DNA of 33,913 nucleotides from DASRFA01 sp035651755 (GTDB lineage Bacteria; Desulfobacterota; Binatia; UBA12015), in the NCBI GenBank assembly GCA_035651755.1, contig DASRFA010000045.1, positions 1 to 33,913 on the forward strand. The letters run 5' to 3'. Position numbers and translations under genes: made by a program. The notes under the pieces were generated by a model. The model had not been told where the DNA came from and searched no databases. It saw only the letters and a list, made by a program, of their open reading frames with translations. This document shows, one piece after another, positions 23,850 to 32,145 of this stretch; the stretch's first letter is position 1; the number at the start of each line of letters is the position of its first letter.

Positions 23850-25034
23850 TCAGCCCGCGACGCGAAGTCCGGGCAGCGTTCTCGCGGTTCGAGCGGTCGC
23901 GCGGAACGGGCCGGTGATCTCGTAGGTCAGGCCTGCGCCGCCTCCGCGCTGCGAGTTCACGTAGAGGCGGCGGCCGGACGGCGAGAACGCGGGGCCGGCG
24001 AGCTCGGAGCCGTCCTGCCCGACGACCCGCAGCAGCGGCGACACCTTCCCGTCGGGCGCGATCAGGACGAGCTCCATGTTGCCGCCGTCCTCCGCGACGA
24101 ACAGGTCGCCCGAGCGCGACGACGTCACGTTGTCGACGCCCGAGAGCTGGTGGCTCGGATCGCTCGCATTCTCGTACAGGACGGAGAGCCGCGAGCGCGC
24201 CGGGTCGTAATCCCAGACGCGATCGTCGCCCTTGGTCGTGAAGTAGACGTGCCCGCGGCTGACGGCGATCCCCTCGCCGCCCCGGAACGCGGTGCTCGCC
24301 TCGACCTGGTGGCGCGTCGGCGTCGACGAGCCGGTCGGGTCGGGGACGGCGTGCCACGCGACCACGCCCTCCGGCGACACCTCGGCGACCTCGAGCGCGC
24401 CGGCTTCGAGGCTCGGCCACGCGGCCGGCGTGAAGCGATAGAGGCGCCCGTCGGGGACGTCCTCCGTCAAGTAGAGCCGGTGGTGCCGCGCGTCGACCGC
24501 GACGGCCTCGTGCTGGAACGTGCCGAGCGCGGGTCGGCGGACCGCCGGGACGCCGCCGCGCGGGTCGCACTCCCAGACGTTGCCGGCCGGGTACTCCTCG
24601 CACGTGAGCCACGTGCCCCAAGGGGTCGCGCCGCCGGCGCAGTTCGTGCGCGTCCCGCTGCAGATCGAGTACGCATCGGCGATGGCCCCGGAGCGGGAGA
24701 AGCGGATTGCGCTCACGCCGCCGCCGTCCGGCGCGACCCACTCGCTGTTGGCGACGTAGATCCAGCCACCGTCGCCGGCGCGGAACGTCGCAGCGCCGTC
24801 CGGGAAGATCGGCCACACGTAGTCGGTCCCCGCGACCCGCTCCCGCGCGGTCGCGATCAGGCGCGAACGGAAGCCCGCCGGCAGCTGGATGCCGAGGTCG
24901 TCGGGCGGGAGGAGGGACCCGTACGGGCTCGGGCCGCCGCGCGCGAGCGCCGCGACGGCGCGTCTCCAGGGCGAGGCCGCGAGCGCGGCGCCGGCCGCGG
25001 CGACCGCGAGACGTCCGAAGGTCCGCCGATCCAT
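23850..25034 (-). CDS. Tat-exported PhoX/DUF839-like beta-propeller protein
   Basis: 394 residues. A twin-arginine signal peptide (MDRRTFGRLAVAAAGAALAA) is followed by a beta-propeller domain with family phrases GTWLTCEEYPAGNVWE, ALGTFQHEAVAVDARH, YFTTKGDDRVWDYD, LSGVDNVTSSRSGDLFVAED and GPAFSPSGRRLYVNSQRGG. The GTWLTCEE...HEA pattern belongs to DUF839, which includes PhoX phosphatases and many members of unknown substrate. Whether this one is an active phosphatase is uncertain. It is 64 bases downstream of the ArsA pair and convergent with the lapA-lapB gene. Confidence 0.85.
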   Translation of the reverse strand: MDRRTFGRLAVAAAGAALAASPWRRAVAALARGGPSPYGSLLPPDDLGIQLPAGFRSRLIATARERVAGTDYVWPIFPDGAATFRAGDGGWIYVANSEWVAPDGGGVSAIRFSRSGAIADAYSICSGTRTNCAGGATPWGTWLTCEEYPAGNVWECDPRGGVPAVRRPALGTFQHEAVAVDARHHRLYLTEDVPDGRLYRFTPAAWPSLEAGALEVAEVSPEGVVAWHAVPDPTGSSTPTRHQVEASTAFRGGEGIAVSRGHVYFTTKGDDRVWDYDPARSRLSVLYENASDPSHQLSGVDNVTSSRSGDLFVAEDGGNMELVLIAPDGKVSPLLRVVGQDGSELAGPAFSPSGRRLYVNSQRGGGAGLTYEITGPFRATARTARTLPGLRVAG

Positions 25035-25098
25035 GGCGACGCCCTCTATCAGCAGGGCCGCTTCCGCGAAACGCCCGAACCGGCGCCCGCGGATGCGG

Positions 25099-26310
25099 TC
25101 ACTCGCCCGCCATCAGGTACGGATGGAGCGCCGCGAGCCCGTGCACGTCGTGGATGTCGCGCGCCAGCTCCGGCACCTGGACGACCGGCACGCCCTCCGG
25201 CAGCCCCTGCCGAAAGACCTCGATCCGGAGCGCGTCGCCGCGCGCGCGCGCCTGGTGCGCGACGAAGTTCGCTGCCACGCGACCCACGAGGTCCTTCCGG
25301 TGCCGCTCGGGAAGCGCCGCGAGCGCCCGCCCGGCCGGCCCCGCGACGGCGCGCGCGATGGTGTCCGCGCTCTCGTCGTCGAGGCCCTCACTCTGGAAGA
25401 GCGGGTGCACGCGGTTCATGACGACCCCCTTGAGCGGCATCCGGCGCGCGGCCATCTGGCCCGCCAGGTAGTCGACCTGGTCGAGCACCTGCTCGTCGGG
25501 ACCGGAGATCAGCAGGAACGCGGTCTTCGGGTCGCGCAGGAGCTCGGTCACGCGCGCGACGCGCGCCTCGAACCCGTCGAAGAGGCTCGACATCGAGGTG
25601 AAGAAGTCGCTCACCTCGGCGAGCGTGGCGACTCCGGTCGCATCCTCGATCTTCCGGAGGAGGAAGCGGACGGTTCGGTTCATCGACTGGAAGGCGGACC
25701 AACCGATCGACATCGACGGACGCACGAACCAGCGCACGATGCGCCGGTCGAGGAACGCGAGCAGGCGATCGGGCGCCTCCAGGAAGTCGAGGGCGTGCTG
25801 CGTCGGCGGGGTGTCGACGACGATCAGATCGTAGCGGCCGCTCGCGTCCAGCTCGCCGAGCTGCTCGACGGCCATGTACTCCTGCGAGCCGGCGAAGCTC
25901 TGCGAGAGCTGCCGGTAGAAGCGGTTCTCGAGGATGCGCGCGCGCGCCTCCGGCGTCGGCGCGTGGCGCTCGACCAGCTCGTCCCAGCTCCCCTTCTGGT
26001 CGAGCATCATCGCCGTCAAGGTGCCGCCGGCGGCGACGTCGAGCGAGCGCAGCACGTCGTCCGGAACGCGCCGCGGGGTGTTGCCGATCGGGCCGATGCC
26101 GAGCGAGTCCGCGAGTCGCCGGGCGGGATCGATCGTCAGCACGATCGCGTGCCGCCCCGCGCGCGCCCCCCACAGCGCGAGCGAAGCCGCGGTCGTCGTC
26201 TTGCCGACGCCGCCCGAGCCCGCGCAGACGACGATGCGATGGCGTGCGACGAGCTGCGCGATGCCCTCGCCGCCCTCTTCGCTCGCGCGCTCGGCGGCGA
26301 CCGCGCTCAT
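25099..26310 (-). CDS. ArsA/Get3-like ATPase, subunit with P-loop lysine
   Basis: 403 residues. Deviant Walker A in the form CAGSGGVGKTTTAA: the P-loop lysine (Lys37) is present, but the signature lysine normally found four residues earlier is Ser32. Switch regions are TIDPARRLADSLG and DTPPTQHALDFLEAP. The C-terminal half is long and helical, with VVMNRVHPLF. No metal-binding cysteine triad of true arsenite pumps is seen, so arsenic transport is not supported. It overlaps the upstream ArsA-like gene as ATGA. A heterodimer similar to the mycobacterial Rv3679-Rv3680 Get3-like pair is likely. Confidence 0.88.
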   Translation of the reverse strand: MSAVAAERASEEGGEGIAQLVARHRIVVCAGSGGVGKTTTAASLALWGARAGRHAIVLTIDPARRLADSLGIGPIGNTPRRVPDDVLRSLDVAAGGTLTAMMLDQKGSWDELVERHAPTPEARARILENRFYRQLSQSFAGSQEYMAVEQLGELDASGRYDLIVVDTPPTQHALDFLEAPDRLLAFLDRRIVRWFVRPSMSIGWSAFQSMNRTVRFLLRKIEDATGVATLAEVSDFFTSMSSLFDGFEARVARVTELLRDPKTAFLLISGPDEQVLDQVDYLAGQMAARRMPLKGVVMNRVHPLFQSEGLDDESADTIARAVAGPAGRALAALPERHRKDLVGRVAANFVAHQARARGDALRIEVFRQGLPEGVPVVQVPELARDIHDVHGLAALHPYLMAGE

Positions 26311-27389
26311 CGGCGCTCCGCCGCGCTCGCGCGCTTCCGCGCCGCGGGACGCGTGCCGGCCGCCCGCTCGGCGCGTGCGGGCCCGCCGTCGAGCTGAGCC
26401 GCGAGCGTCCGCGACAGCTCGGCGACGTGCTCGGGGCAGAACTCCTCGGCGAAGATGAACGGCAGGAGGACCGTCGGCAGCGGCACGGCCTCGGCGAGAC
26501 GCTCGATGTTGCGCCGGTGGATCCCGGCCCAGCCGCACTCCTCCTCCGCGCGCGCGACCACCTCGGCGAAGAGTCGATCGCCGTTCGCGGCGGGCTCGCC
26601 GTCACCGGACGGCGCTCCGTCGCGGGCGGACGCGGCGACGCCGGCGCGAAGAGCCACGAGCTCCTCGTCGGTCGCGGGCGCCCGGTGCACCTGGTTCACG
26701 ACGAGCACCGTGCGCGGCAGCTCGAGCTGTCCGAGGCCGGCGTAGATCTCGACCGTCTCGTTGACCGGCATCTCCTCCGCGATGGTGACGATCGCGACCG
26801 CGGTCGAGCGGTCGTCCTTCAGGAGGCCCGAGATGCGCTCCGCCTCGCGGTGCACGAGCCCGACCGGAAACGCGTCGGCGGCGGCGCGCGGCATGCGAAG
26901 GTACTGGAGGCTGTGGCCGGTCGCCGGCCCGTCGACGACCACGATGTCGGGCGCGGTCGACCCGCGCCCGCGCCGCCCGCGCGCCGGCTCGCGGTCGCCG
27001 CGCTCCACCTCGTACCAGATCTTGCCGATCGCCATGAGCTCCTTCAGCCCGGGCGCGGCCGCCACGAAGTACTGATAGACGTTGCTCGAGAAGATCGTCT
27101 TCAGGAGCCGTCGCACCGGGATCACGAGCGCGAGGTACTCCTCGAGCGCACGCCGGCCGTCGACGACGAGGTGATCGATGCGCTCGATGCCGGGCGACCG
27201 GTGACGCGATTCGCGCTGCGCTGCGAGCGCGTGGCCGAGCGCGTGCGCGCCCTCGAGCTCGACGGCCAGCACCCGCCGCCCGCGCCGCGCCGCCTCGAGC
27301 GCGAGCGCGAGCGTCACCGTCGTCCGACCGACGCCGCCCTTCCCGACCGTGAAGACGAGCCGACGCTCGAGGAGCTCGTCGAACGTCAC
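26307..27389 (-). CDS. ArsA/Get3-like ATPase, partner with signature lysine only
   Basis: 360 residues from GTG 27389, which overlaps the fabF stop as GTGA. The Walker A reads FTVGKGGVGRTTVTLALALE: the signature lysine (Lys17) is kept, but the P-loop lysine is Arg22 (codon CGG). Switch II is present as VVVDGPATGHSLQYLRMP. The protein ends in a basic, Ala-rich tail (ARKRASAAERR). Taken alone its ATP site looks impaired, but it can supply the cross-interface lysine to its partner, encoded directly downstream. Function is inferred as a client-targeting ATPase of unknown cargo. Confidence 0.85.
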   Translation of the reverse strand: MTFDELLERRLVFTVGKGGVGRTTVTLALALEAARRGRRVLAVELEGAHALGHALAAQRESRHRSPGIERIDHLVVDGRRALEEYLALVIPVRRLLKTIFSSNVYQYFVAAAPGLKELMAIGKIWYEVERGDREPARGRRGRGSTAPDIVVVDGPATGHSLQYLRMPRAAADAFPVGLVHREAERISGLLKDDRSTAVAIVTIAEEMPVNETVEIYAGLGQLELPRTVLVVNQVHRAPATDEELVALRAGVAASARDGAPSGDGEPAANGDRLFAEVVARAEEECGWAGIHRRNIERLAEAVPLPTVLLPFIFAEEFCPEHVAELSRTLAAQLDGGPARAERAAGTRPAARKRASAAERR

Positions 27390-28672
27390 CGCCCGCTCGC
27401 GCTCTCCGCGCCGCCGTCCCGCGCGCGCCTGAAGACCAGACAGGCGTTGGTTCCGCCGAAGCCGAAGGAGTTCGACACCGCGACCTCGACTCTGGCGGCG
27501 CGCGCGCGATTCGGGACGTAGTCGAGGTCGCAGAGCGGGTCGGGCTCCTCGTAGTTGATCGTCGGCGGCAGGCATTGCTCGCGCAGCGCGAGCACGGTGT
27601 AGACGGCTTCGATGCCGCCCGCCGCCCCGAGCAGATGGCCGGTCATCGATTTGGTGGAGCTCACGGGCAGGCGCCCGGCGTGCTCCCCGAACACGAGCTT
27701 GATGGCGGTCGTCTCGCTGGCGTCGCCGTGGTCGGTGGACGTGCCGTGCGCGTTCACGTAGCCGACCTGGGACGGCTCGATGCGCGCGTCGGCGAGCGCG
27801 AGGCTCATGCACGCGGCGGCCCCCCGTCCTTCCGGCGACGGCTGCGTGATGTGGAACGCATCGGCATTCGCGGCGTAGCCGATGATCTCGGCGTGGATCT
27901 GCGCGCCGCGGGCGAGCGCATGCTCCCATTCCTCGAGGATCAGGATGCCCGCGCCCTCGCCGACGACGAAGCCGTCTCGGTTCTTGTCGAAGGGACGGCT
28001 CGCGCGCGCCGGCTCGTCGTTCCGCGTGGACAGCGCGCGCATCGCGCAGAACCCGCCGACTCCGAGCGGCGAGATGGCGGCCTCGGCGCCGCCGGCGATC
28101 GCGGCGTCCAGGTAGCCGTCGCGGATCAGTCGGAACGCCTCGCCGACGCCGTGCGCGCCCGACGCGCACGCGCTCGTCGGCGCGTAATTGACGCCGCGCG
28201 TTCCGAAGCGGATCGAGATCTGTCCGGGAGCCAGGTTTCCGATCAGCTTCGGGATGAAGAACGGCGACAGCTTGCGCGTGCCGGTCTCGAGGAAGGAGCT
28301 GTGGGTCTCCTCGATCGACGAGATGCCGCCGATCCCGACCCCGACGATGCAGCCGATGCGGTCGGCGTTGCCGTCGTCGACGACGAGGCCCGACGCGTCC
28401 ATGGCCATCGTCGCCGCGGCGAGCGCGTACTGGATGAAGACGTCCATCTTCTTGACGTCGCGCTTCTCGACCCAGTCCTCGGGGACGAAGTCCGGCACCT
28501 CGCCGGCGATGCGCGACGGAAACTCGGCGGCCGGAAAGCGCGTGATCGGGACGATCCCCGAGCGGCCGTCGAGCAGCGCCTGCCAGTTGCGCTCGATACC
28601 GGTGCCGAGAGGGCTCACGGCGCCGAGGCCGGTGACGGCCACGCGACGCCGCGGCGTTGCTCCACGGTCCAC
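27386..28672 (-). CDS. fabF: Beta-ketoacyl-ACP synthase II (FabF)
   Basis: 428 residues from GTG 28672; GTG 28642 is a shorter alternative. It elongates acyl-ACP in fatty acid synthesis. Catalytic triad: Cys in SACASGAHGVGEAF, His in NAHGTSTDHGDASE and His in KSMTGHLLGAAGG. The ends are typical (RRRVAVTGLGAVSPLGTG; SNSFGFGGTNACLVF). No acpP or other fab gene is adjacent; instead it heads a tightly coupled run with the two ArsA-like genes. A TTGACA promoter lies in the 37-base gap after ecfT and would start transcription at the GTG, implying a leaderless mRNA. Confidence 0.95.
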   Translation of the reverse strand: MDRGATPRRRVAVTGLGAVSPLGTGIERNWQALLDGRSGIVPITRFPAAEFPSRIAGEVPDFVPEDWVEKRDVKKMDVFIQYALAAATMAMDASGLVVDDGNADRIGCIVGVGIGGISSIEETHSSFLETGTRKLSPFFIPKLIGNLAPGQISIRFGTRGVNYAPTSACASGAHGVGEAFRLIRDGYLDAAIAGGAEAAISPLGVGGFCAMRALSTRNDEPARASRPFDKNRDGFVVGEGAGILILEEWEHALARGAQIHAEIIGYAANADAFHITQPSPEGRGAAACMSLALADARIEPSQVGYVNAHGTSTDHGDASETTAIKLVFGEHAGRLPVSSTKSMTGHLLGAAGGIEAVYTVLALREQCLPPTINYEEPDPLCDLDYVPNRARAARVEVAVSNSFGFGGTNACLVFRRARDGGAESASGR

Positions 28673-28678
28673 GTCCCG

Positions 28679-28708
28679 TAGGTACGGAAGGTCCGGCGAA
28701 TGTGTCAA
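28679..28708 (-). promoter_or_regulatory. Sigma-70-type promoter for fabF
   Basis: Perfect -35 TTGACA (28708-28703). The -10 is GTACCT at 17 bases or TACCTA at 18 bases (28685-28679). The predicted start is at 28671-28673, coinciding with the fabF GTG at 28672. Confidence 0.55.
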
Positions 28709-28709
28709 C

Positions 28710-29492
28710 TCAGCGCCCGACGAGACCGCCGCCCGCGGCCCGTACGGCCACGGCCGCGGCGAGCGCCGCGAAGGCGAGCCCGAGCACGACCGGGTCCCAC
28801 GCACCGACCCGGAGCTCGAGGATGCCCGTCCGCTTTCCGGGCCGGCCGAAGCCCCGGAGCTCGAGCGCGATCGCCATCCGATCCGCGCGCCGGAGCCCGC
28901 CCATGAAGACCGGGACGATCACCGGGGCCGTTCGTCGGACGCGGGCGACGATGCCGCGCGGCTCGTCCCCGAGCGTCCGGAGGCGCTGCGCCTGCAGCAC
29001 CTTGCCGGCCGAGTCGACGAAGACCGGCACCAGCCGGAAGGCGAGCGTCAGCGCGAACCCGACCCGGTACGGAAGCCCGAGGCGCGTGAACGCGAACGTC
29101 AGCTCCTCGACTCGCGTCGTCGAGAGCAGCACGACGTTCAGCAGCAGGAACGTGAAGAGCTTTAGCGCCATCCCGAGGCCGAAGACGGCGCCCGCCGACG
29201 ACACCCGGAGCCGCCCGACCGCGACGACCGCCTCGCCGCCGGCGAAGAAGAGCGTCCACAGGAGGAGCGCCCCGAGCGGGATCGCGGCGAGGAGCGCCCG
29301 GAGGCGCCACACGTTCGGGAGCGCTCCCGCGAGCGCCGCGGTCGCGAGGAGCAGCACGGGATAGGGCCAGAGCGAAGCCGGATCCTCGAGCGAGAACACC
29401 GCCGCGAAGAGCGCGGCCGCCGCCGCGAGCTTCGTGACGGGATGGACGCGATGGAGCGGCGTCGCGCGGTCGAGGTAGAGCGAAGAAGTCAT
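28710..29492 (-). CDS. ecfT: ECF transporter T component (EcfT)
   Basis: 260 residues. Start motif SLYLDRATPLHRVHPVTKLA, several hydrophobic helices and two cytoplasmic coupling regions with the Ala-Arg-Gly type motifs seen as LQAQRLRTLG and AIALELRGFGRPGKRT. EcfT joins the ATPases to the substrate-binding S component in the inner membrane. ATG 29492 overlaps the ATPase gene stop as ATGA. Confidence 0.93.
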   Translation of the reverse strand: MTSSLYLDRATPLHRVHPVTKLAAAAALFAAVFSLEDPASLWPYPVLLLATAALAGALPNVWRLRALLAAIPLGALLLWTLFFAGGEAVVAVGRLRVSSAGAVFGLGMALKLFTFLLLNVVLLSTTRVEELTFAFTRLGLPYRVGFALTLAFRLVPVFVDSAGKVLQAQRLRTLGDEPRGIVARVRRTAPVIVPVFMGGLRRADRMAIALELRGFGRPGKRTGILELRVGAWDPVVLGLAFAALAAAVAVRAAGGGLVGR

Positions 29493-31276
29493 GGGCCGTC
29501 CTGGTACGCGCGCAGCGCGCGCACCAGCTCGTCCGGCGAGCGCGCCGGGATGCCGAGGCGCATTCCCAGCGCGGCCGATGCCGGCACGTCGAAGGCGGCG
29601 CGCGCGAGGCGGTCGGGCGCGGCGAAGAGGTCGGCGACCGGACCGTCGAAGGCGATCCGCCCGTGCGCCAGCAGGACGGCCCGCTCGGCGTAGGCGGCGA
29701 CGAGCCAGGGCGCGTGCGTGATCGCGACCACCGCCGTCCCCGACCGCTGGAGATCGCGCAGGAGGTCCATGAGCGAGCGCTGCTCGCGATCGTCCAGGCC
29801 GGTGGTGGGCTCGTCGAGGAGGAGAATGCTCGGCTCGAGCGCCAGGACGGACGCGACCGCGAGCCGCTGCCGTTCGCCCTTCGACAGGAGGAACGGATCG
29901 GCGTCGCGCTTGTCCGCGAGCCCGGTCCGCTCGAGGCAGCGCGCGACGCGCTCGGCGAGCGCCTCGGGCGCGAGCGCGAGGTGACGGGGCCCGAACGCGA
30001 CCTCGTCCTCGACGGTCGCGGAGAAGAGCTGGTGGTCGGGGTCCTGGAAGACGAAGCCGACGTGGCGCGCGATCCATCCCGCACCCGCGCTCGCCGTGTC
30101 GCGGCCGGCGACGCGGACCGCGCCCGCGGTCGGCAGCAAAAGGCCGGTCAGGTGCTGCGCGAGAGTCGTCTTCCCCGAGCCGTTGTGGCCGACGAGCGCG
30201 ACGAACTCGCCGGCGCCGATCGCGAGCGAGACCCGGTCGAGCGCGACGGTGCCGTCGGGGTACACGTGCCGCAGGTCCTGCACGTCGGCGAGCGCCGGCG
30301 ATCGCGGCGCGCCGACGCTCGATGCCCCGGCCCGAACCGGCGACGAGGCCGTCGAGCGGGTCGGGGCGCCGGCTGGGGCGGTCCGATCCGGACGCGGCGA
30401 CGCGAGGCCGCGGCGGCGGAGCTCGTCCTCGGCGTCGTCGACGTCGACGAGGCGGCGCTCGATGCCGAGGCCCGCCGCCACCACGTCCAGCTCGCGCGGC
30501 CGCACGCCGCACGCTGCGAGGACGTCGACCCGGCGGGCGACCTCGTGCGCCGGGCCCGCGGCGCGGACGCGGCCGCGCTCGAGCACGAGTAGGCGATCGG
30601 CGATCTCGGCGGCCTCGGGCTCGTGCTCGACGACGACGATCGCGGCGCCGGCGTCGCGGAACGCGCGCAGGAGGTCGAATACCGCGCGCTTCCCGAGCGG
30701 GTCGATGTCGGTCGTCGGCTCGTCGAGGAGGATCACTTCCGGCGCGAGCGCCCAGATCGCGGCCATCGCGAGGCGCTGCTTCTCGCCGCCCGAGAGCGTC
30801 GCCGGGTCGCGGCGCGCGAACCCCGCGAGGCCGACCCGCTCGAGCGCCTCGGCCGCACGCCGGCGGATCTCGCGCGCCGGGACCCCGAGCTGGTCGAGCC
30901 CGAATCCGATCTCGAGCGCGACGTTGGTCGAGAAGAGCTGCGACTCGAAGTCCTGGAAGACGACCCCGATCCTCCCCGCGAGGTCCGCGACCGTGAACGA
31001 GTCGGCGGGCTCGCCGAACAGGCGCTGCGTCCCCGCGACGTCGGCGGGCTCGAGCGTCGGGATGACGCGGCTCAGGCACTGGAGGAGTGTCGACTTTCCC
31101 GCGCCGCTCGCGCCCATCACGGCGACGATCTCGCCCGCCCGCACCTCGAGGTCGACGCCCGCCAGCGCCAGCGTGCCGTCGGAATAGCGGCACGAGAGCC
31201 CCGCCACCTCGATCAGCGGCTCGTCGCCGGTGGGCGGCCCGGAGGTCGCCCGCTCGGCGACGGGCGGTCCGCCCAT
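29489..31276 (-). CDS. ECF transporter fused double ATPase (EcfA-EcfA')
   Basis: 595 residues from ATG 31276; TTG 31291 and GTG 31279 are alternatives. Two complete ABC domains in one chain. Domain 1 (about 18-240): Walker A GASGAGKSTLLQ, signature LSGGEKQRLAMA, Walker B VILLDEPTTDIDP. Domain 2 (about 325-550): GHNGSGKTTLAQHL, signature LSKGERQRLAVA, ILLLDEPTTGLDD. A Pro/Ala/Ser-rich linker of about 60 residues joins them. The fusion fixes the heterodimer stoichiometry. It lies between the S component gene (stop at 31284) and ecfT. Confidence 0.94.
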   Translation of the reverse strand: MGGPPVAERATSGPPTGDEPLIEVAGLSCRYSDGTLALAGVDLEVRAGEIVAVMGASGAGKSTLLQCLSRVIPTLEPADVAGTQRLFGEPADSFTVADLAGRIGVVFQDFESQLFSTNVALEIGFGLDQLGVPAREIRRRAAEALERVGLAGFARRDPATLSGGEKQRLAMAAIWALAPEVILLDEPTTDIDPLGKRAVFDLLRAFRDAGAAIVVVEHEPEAAEIADRLLVLERGRVRAAGPAHEVARRVDVLAACGVRPRELDVVAAGLGIERRLVDVDDAEDELRRRGLASPRPDRTAPAGAPTRSTASSPVRAGASSVGAPRSPALADVQDLRHVYPDGTVALDRVSLAIGAGEFVALVGHNGSGKTTLAQHLTGLLLPTAGAVRVAGRDTASAGAGWIARHVGFVFQDPDHQLFSATVEDEVAFGPRHLALAPEALAERVARCLERTGLADKRDADPFLLSKGERQRLAVASVLALEPSILLLDEPTTGLDDREQRSLMDLLRDLQRSGTAVVAITHAPWLVAAYAERAVLLAHGRIAFDGPVADLFAAPDRLARAAFDVPASAALGMRLGIPARSPDELVRALRAYQDGP

Positions 31277-31283
31277 CACGCGG

Positions 31284-32081
31284 TCATCCAAGGAGCGCGA
31301 GCGCGATCGCCGACAGGACCACGAACGGACCGACTCCGACCGCCACCTGCGGGGCGCGCGTCGGCGAATCGGTCGCCCACGCCCAGGGCGGAAGCCAGGC
31401 TCCGGTCGCCGTCAGGTTGCCGACCACGTGGCCGGCGACGGTCGCGCCGAAGAGGAGCGCGAGGCCGATCGCCGCGCGCGCGCGACCCGGCGCGGGGTGC
31501 GGCGCGATGTCGCTGTACAGGAGGCGCGCGCGCGCGACCCGCGGATAGAGCGCGCGCAGGACGAGCGGCGCGATCAGCCCGGCCGCGAGGAGGTTGTTCA
31601 GAAGGACGACGTTCCCGAGCACGGGGAACGGGACGAAGCCGAGCGTGTTCAGTCCCCACCCGACCACGAGCGCGCACACCGCCGAGCCGCCGAGGATCGC
31701 GGCGAAGAGCTTCGCCCAGCCGGCGGCGCTCGCGGGCACCGGCGGACCGCCGCCGAGCGCTCGCCAGATCCGATACGGAGCGAGCCCGTAGAGGAGGTTC
31801 GCGAAGAAGCCGAAGAGGTCGCCGGGCCCGAGGCCGCCGAACGTCTCTCCGATCATGTTTCCGATCGCCGCTCCCCAGGCCGCCGCGGGCCCGAAGAGGA
31901 ACGAGCACACGACCGGCACCGCGTTCGCGGGTCGGAGCTCCGTGATCCCGGGAATGAGCGGCACCACCTTGAACGGGATCAGGATCGCCGCATACAGCGA
32001 CGCCGACATCGCGGCGAGCACGACCATGCGCGTGTTGGCCCACATGCCGAGAAGCTCGCCGCGGCGAAGCGAGCGCGGCAT
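31284..32081 (-). CDS. ECF transporter S component, substrate unknown
   Basis: 265 residues from ATG 32081; GTG 32084 precedes it and ATG 32045 is a later possibility. The first about 190 residues are a six-helix S component. The AAMSASLYAAI helix carries the small-residue motif that contacts EcfT, and VVPLIPGITELRPANAV followed by FLFGPAAAWGAAIGNMIGE fits the riboflavin/queuosine-type S-component superfamily. About 75 further residues add one or two helices, longer than usual. No riboswitch fits in the 64 bases upstream, so the vitamin cannot be read from context. It is first in a run with its own ATPases and T component, a dedicated transporter. Confidence 0.8.
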   Translation of the reverse strand: MPRSLRRGELLGMWANTRMVVLAAMSASLYAAILIPFKVVPLIPGITELRPANAVPVVCSFLFGPAAAWGAAIGNMIGETFGGLGPGDLFGFFANLLYGLAPYRIWRALGGGPPVPASAAGWAKLFAAILGGSAVCALVVGWGLNTLGFVPFPVLGNVVLLNNLLAAGLIAPLVLRALYPRVARARLLYSDIAPHPAPGRARAAIGLALLFGATVAGHVVGNLTATGAWLPPWAWATDSPTRAPQVAVGVGPFVVLSAIALALLG

Positions 32082-32108
32082 CACGGCGTCGGCGAGGGCC
32101 CGCGGAAT

Positions 32109-32138
32109 TTGACTCCCGGGGGAGCCATCGCCTACCGT
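32109..32138 (+). promoter_or_regulatory. Sigma-70-type promoter for bamD
   Basis: TTGACT (32109-32114), 18 bases, TACCGT (32133-32138), which fits the TANNNT -10 form of high-G+C genomes. The predicted start is at 32144-32146, the position of the ATG at 32146, so the message may be leaderless. Confidence 0.55.
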
Positions 32139-32145
32139 CTAGCGC

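Noticed and set aside
25099..27389. Arsenite resistance operon
   Set aside because: No arsR, arsB/acr3, arsC or arsD is present and the metalloid-binding cysteines are absent; the ATPases fit the Get3-like branch.
32082..32145. Vitamin riboswitch ahead of the ECF S component
   Set aside because: Only 64 bases separate the divergent genes, and most of that is the bamD promoter.
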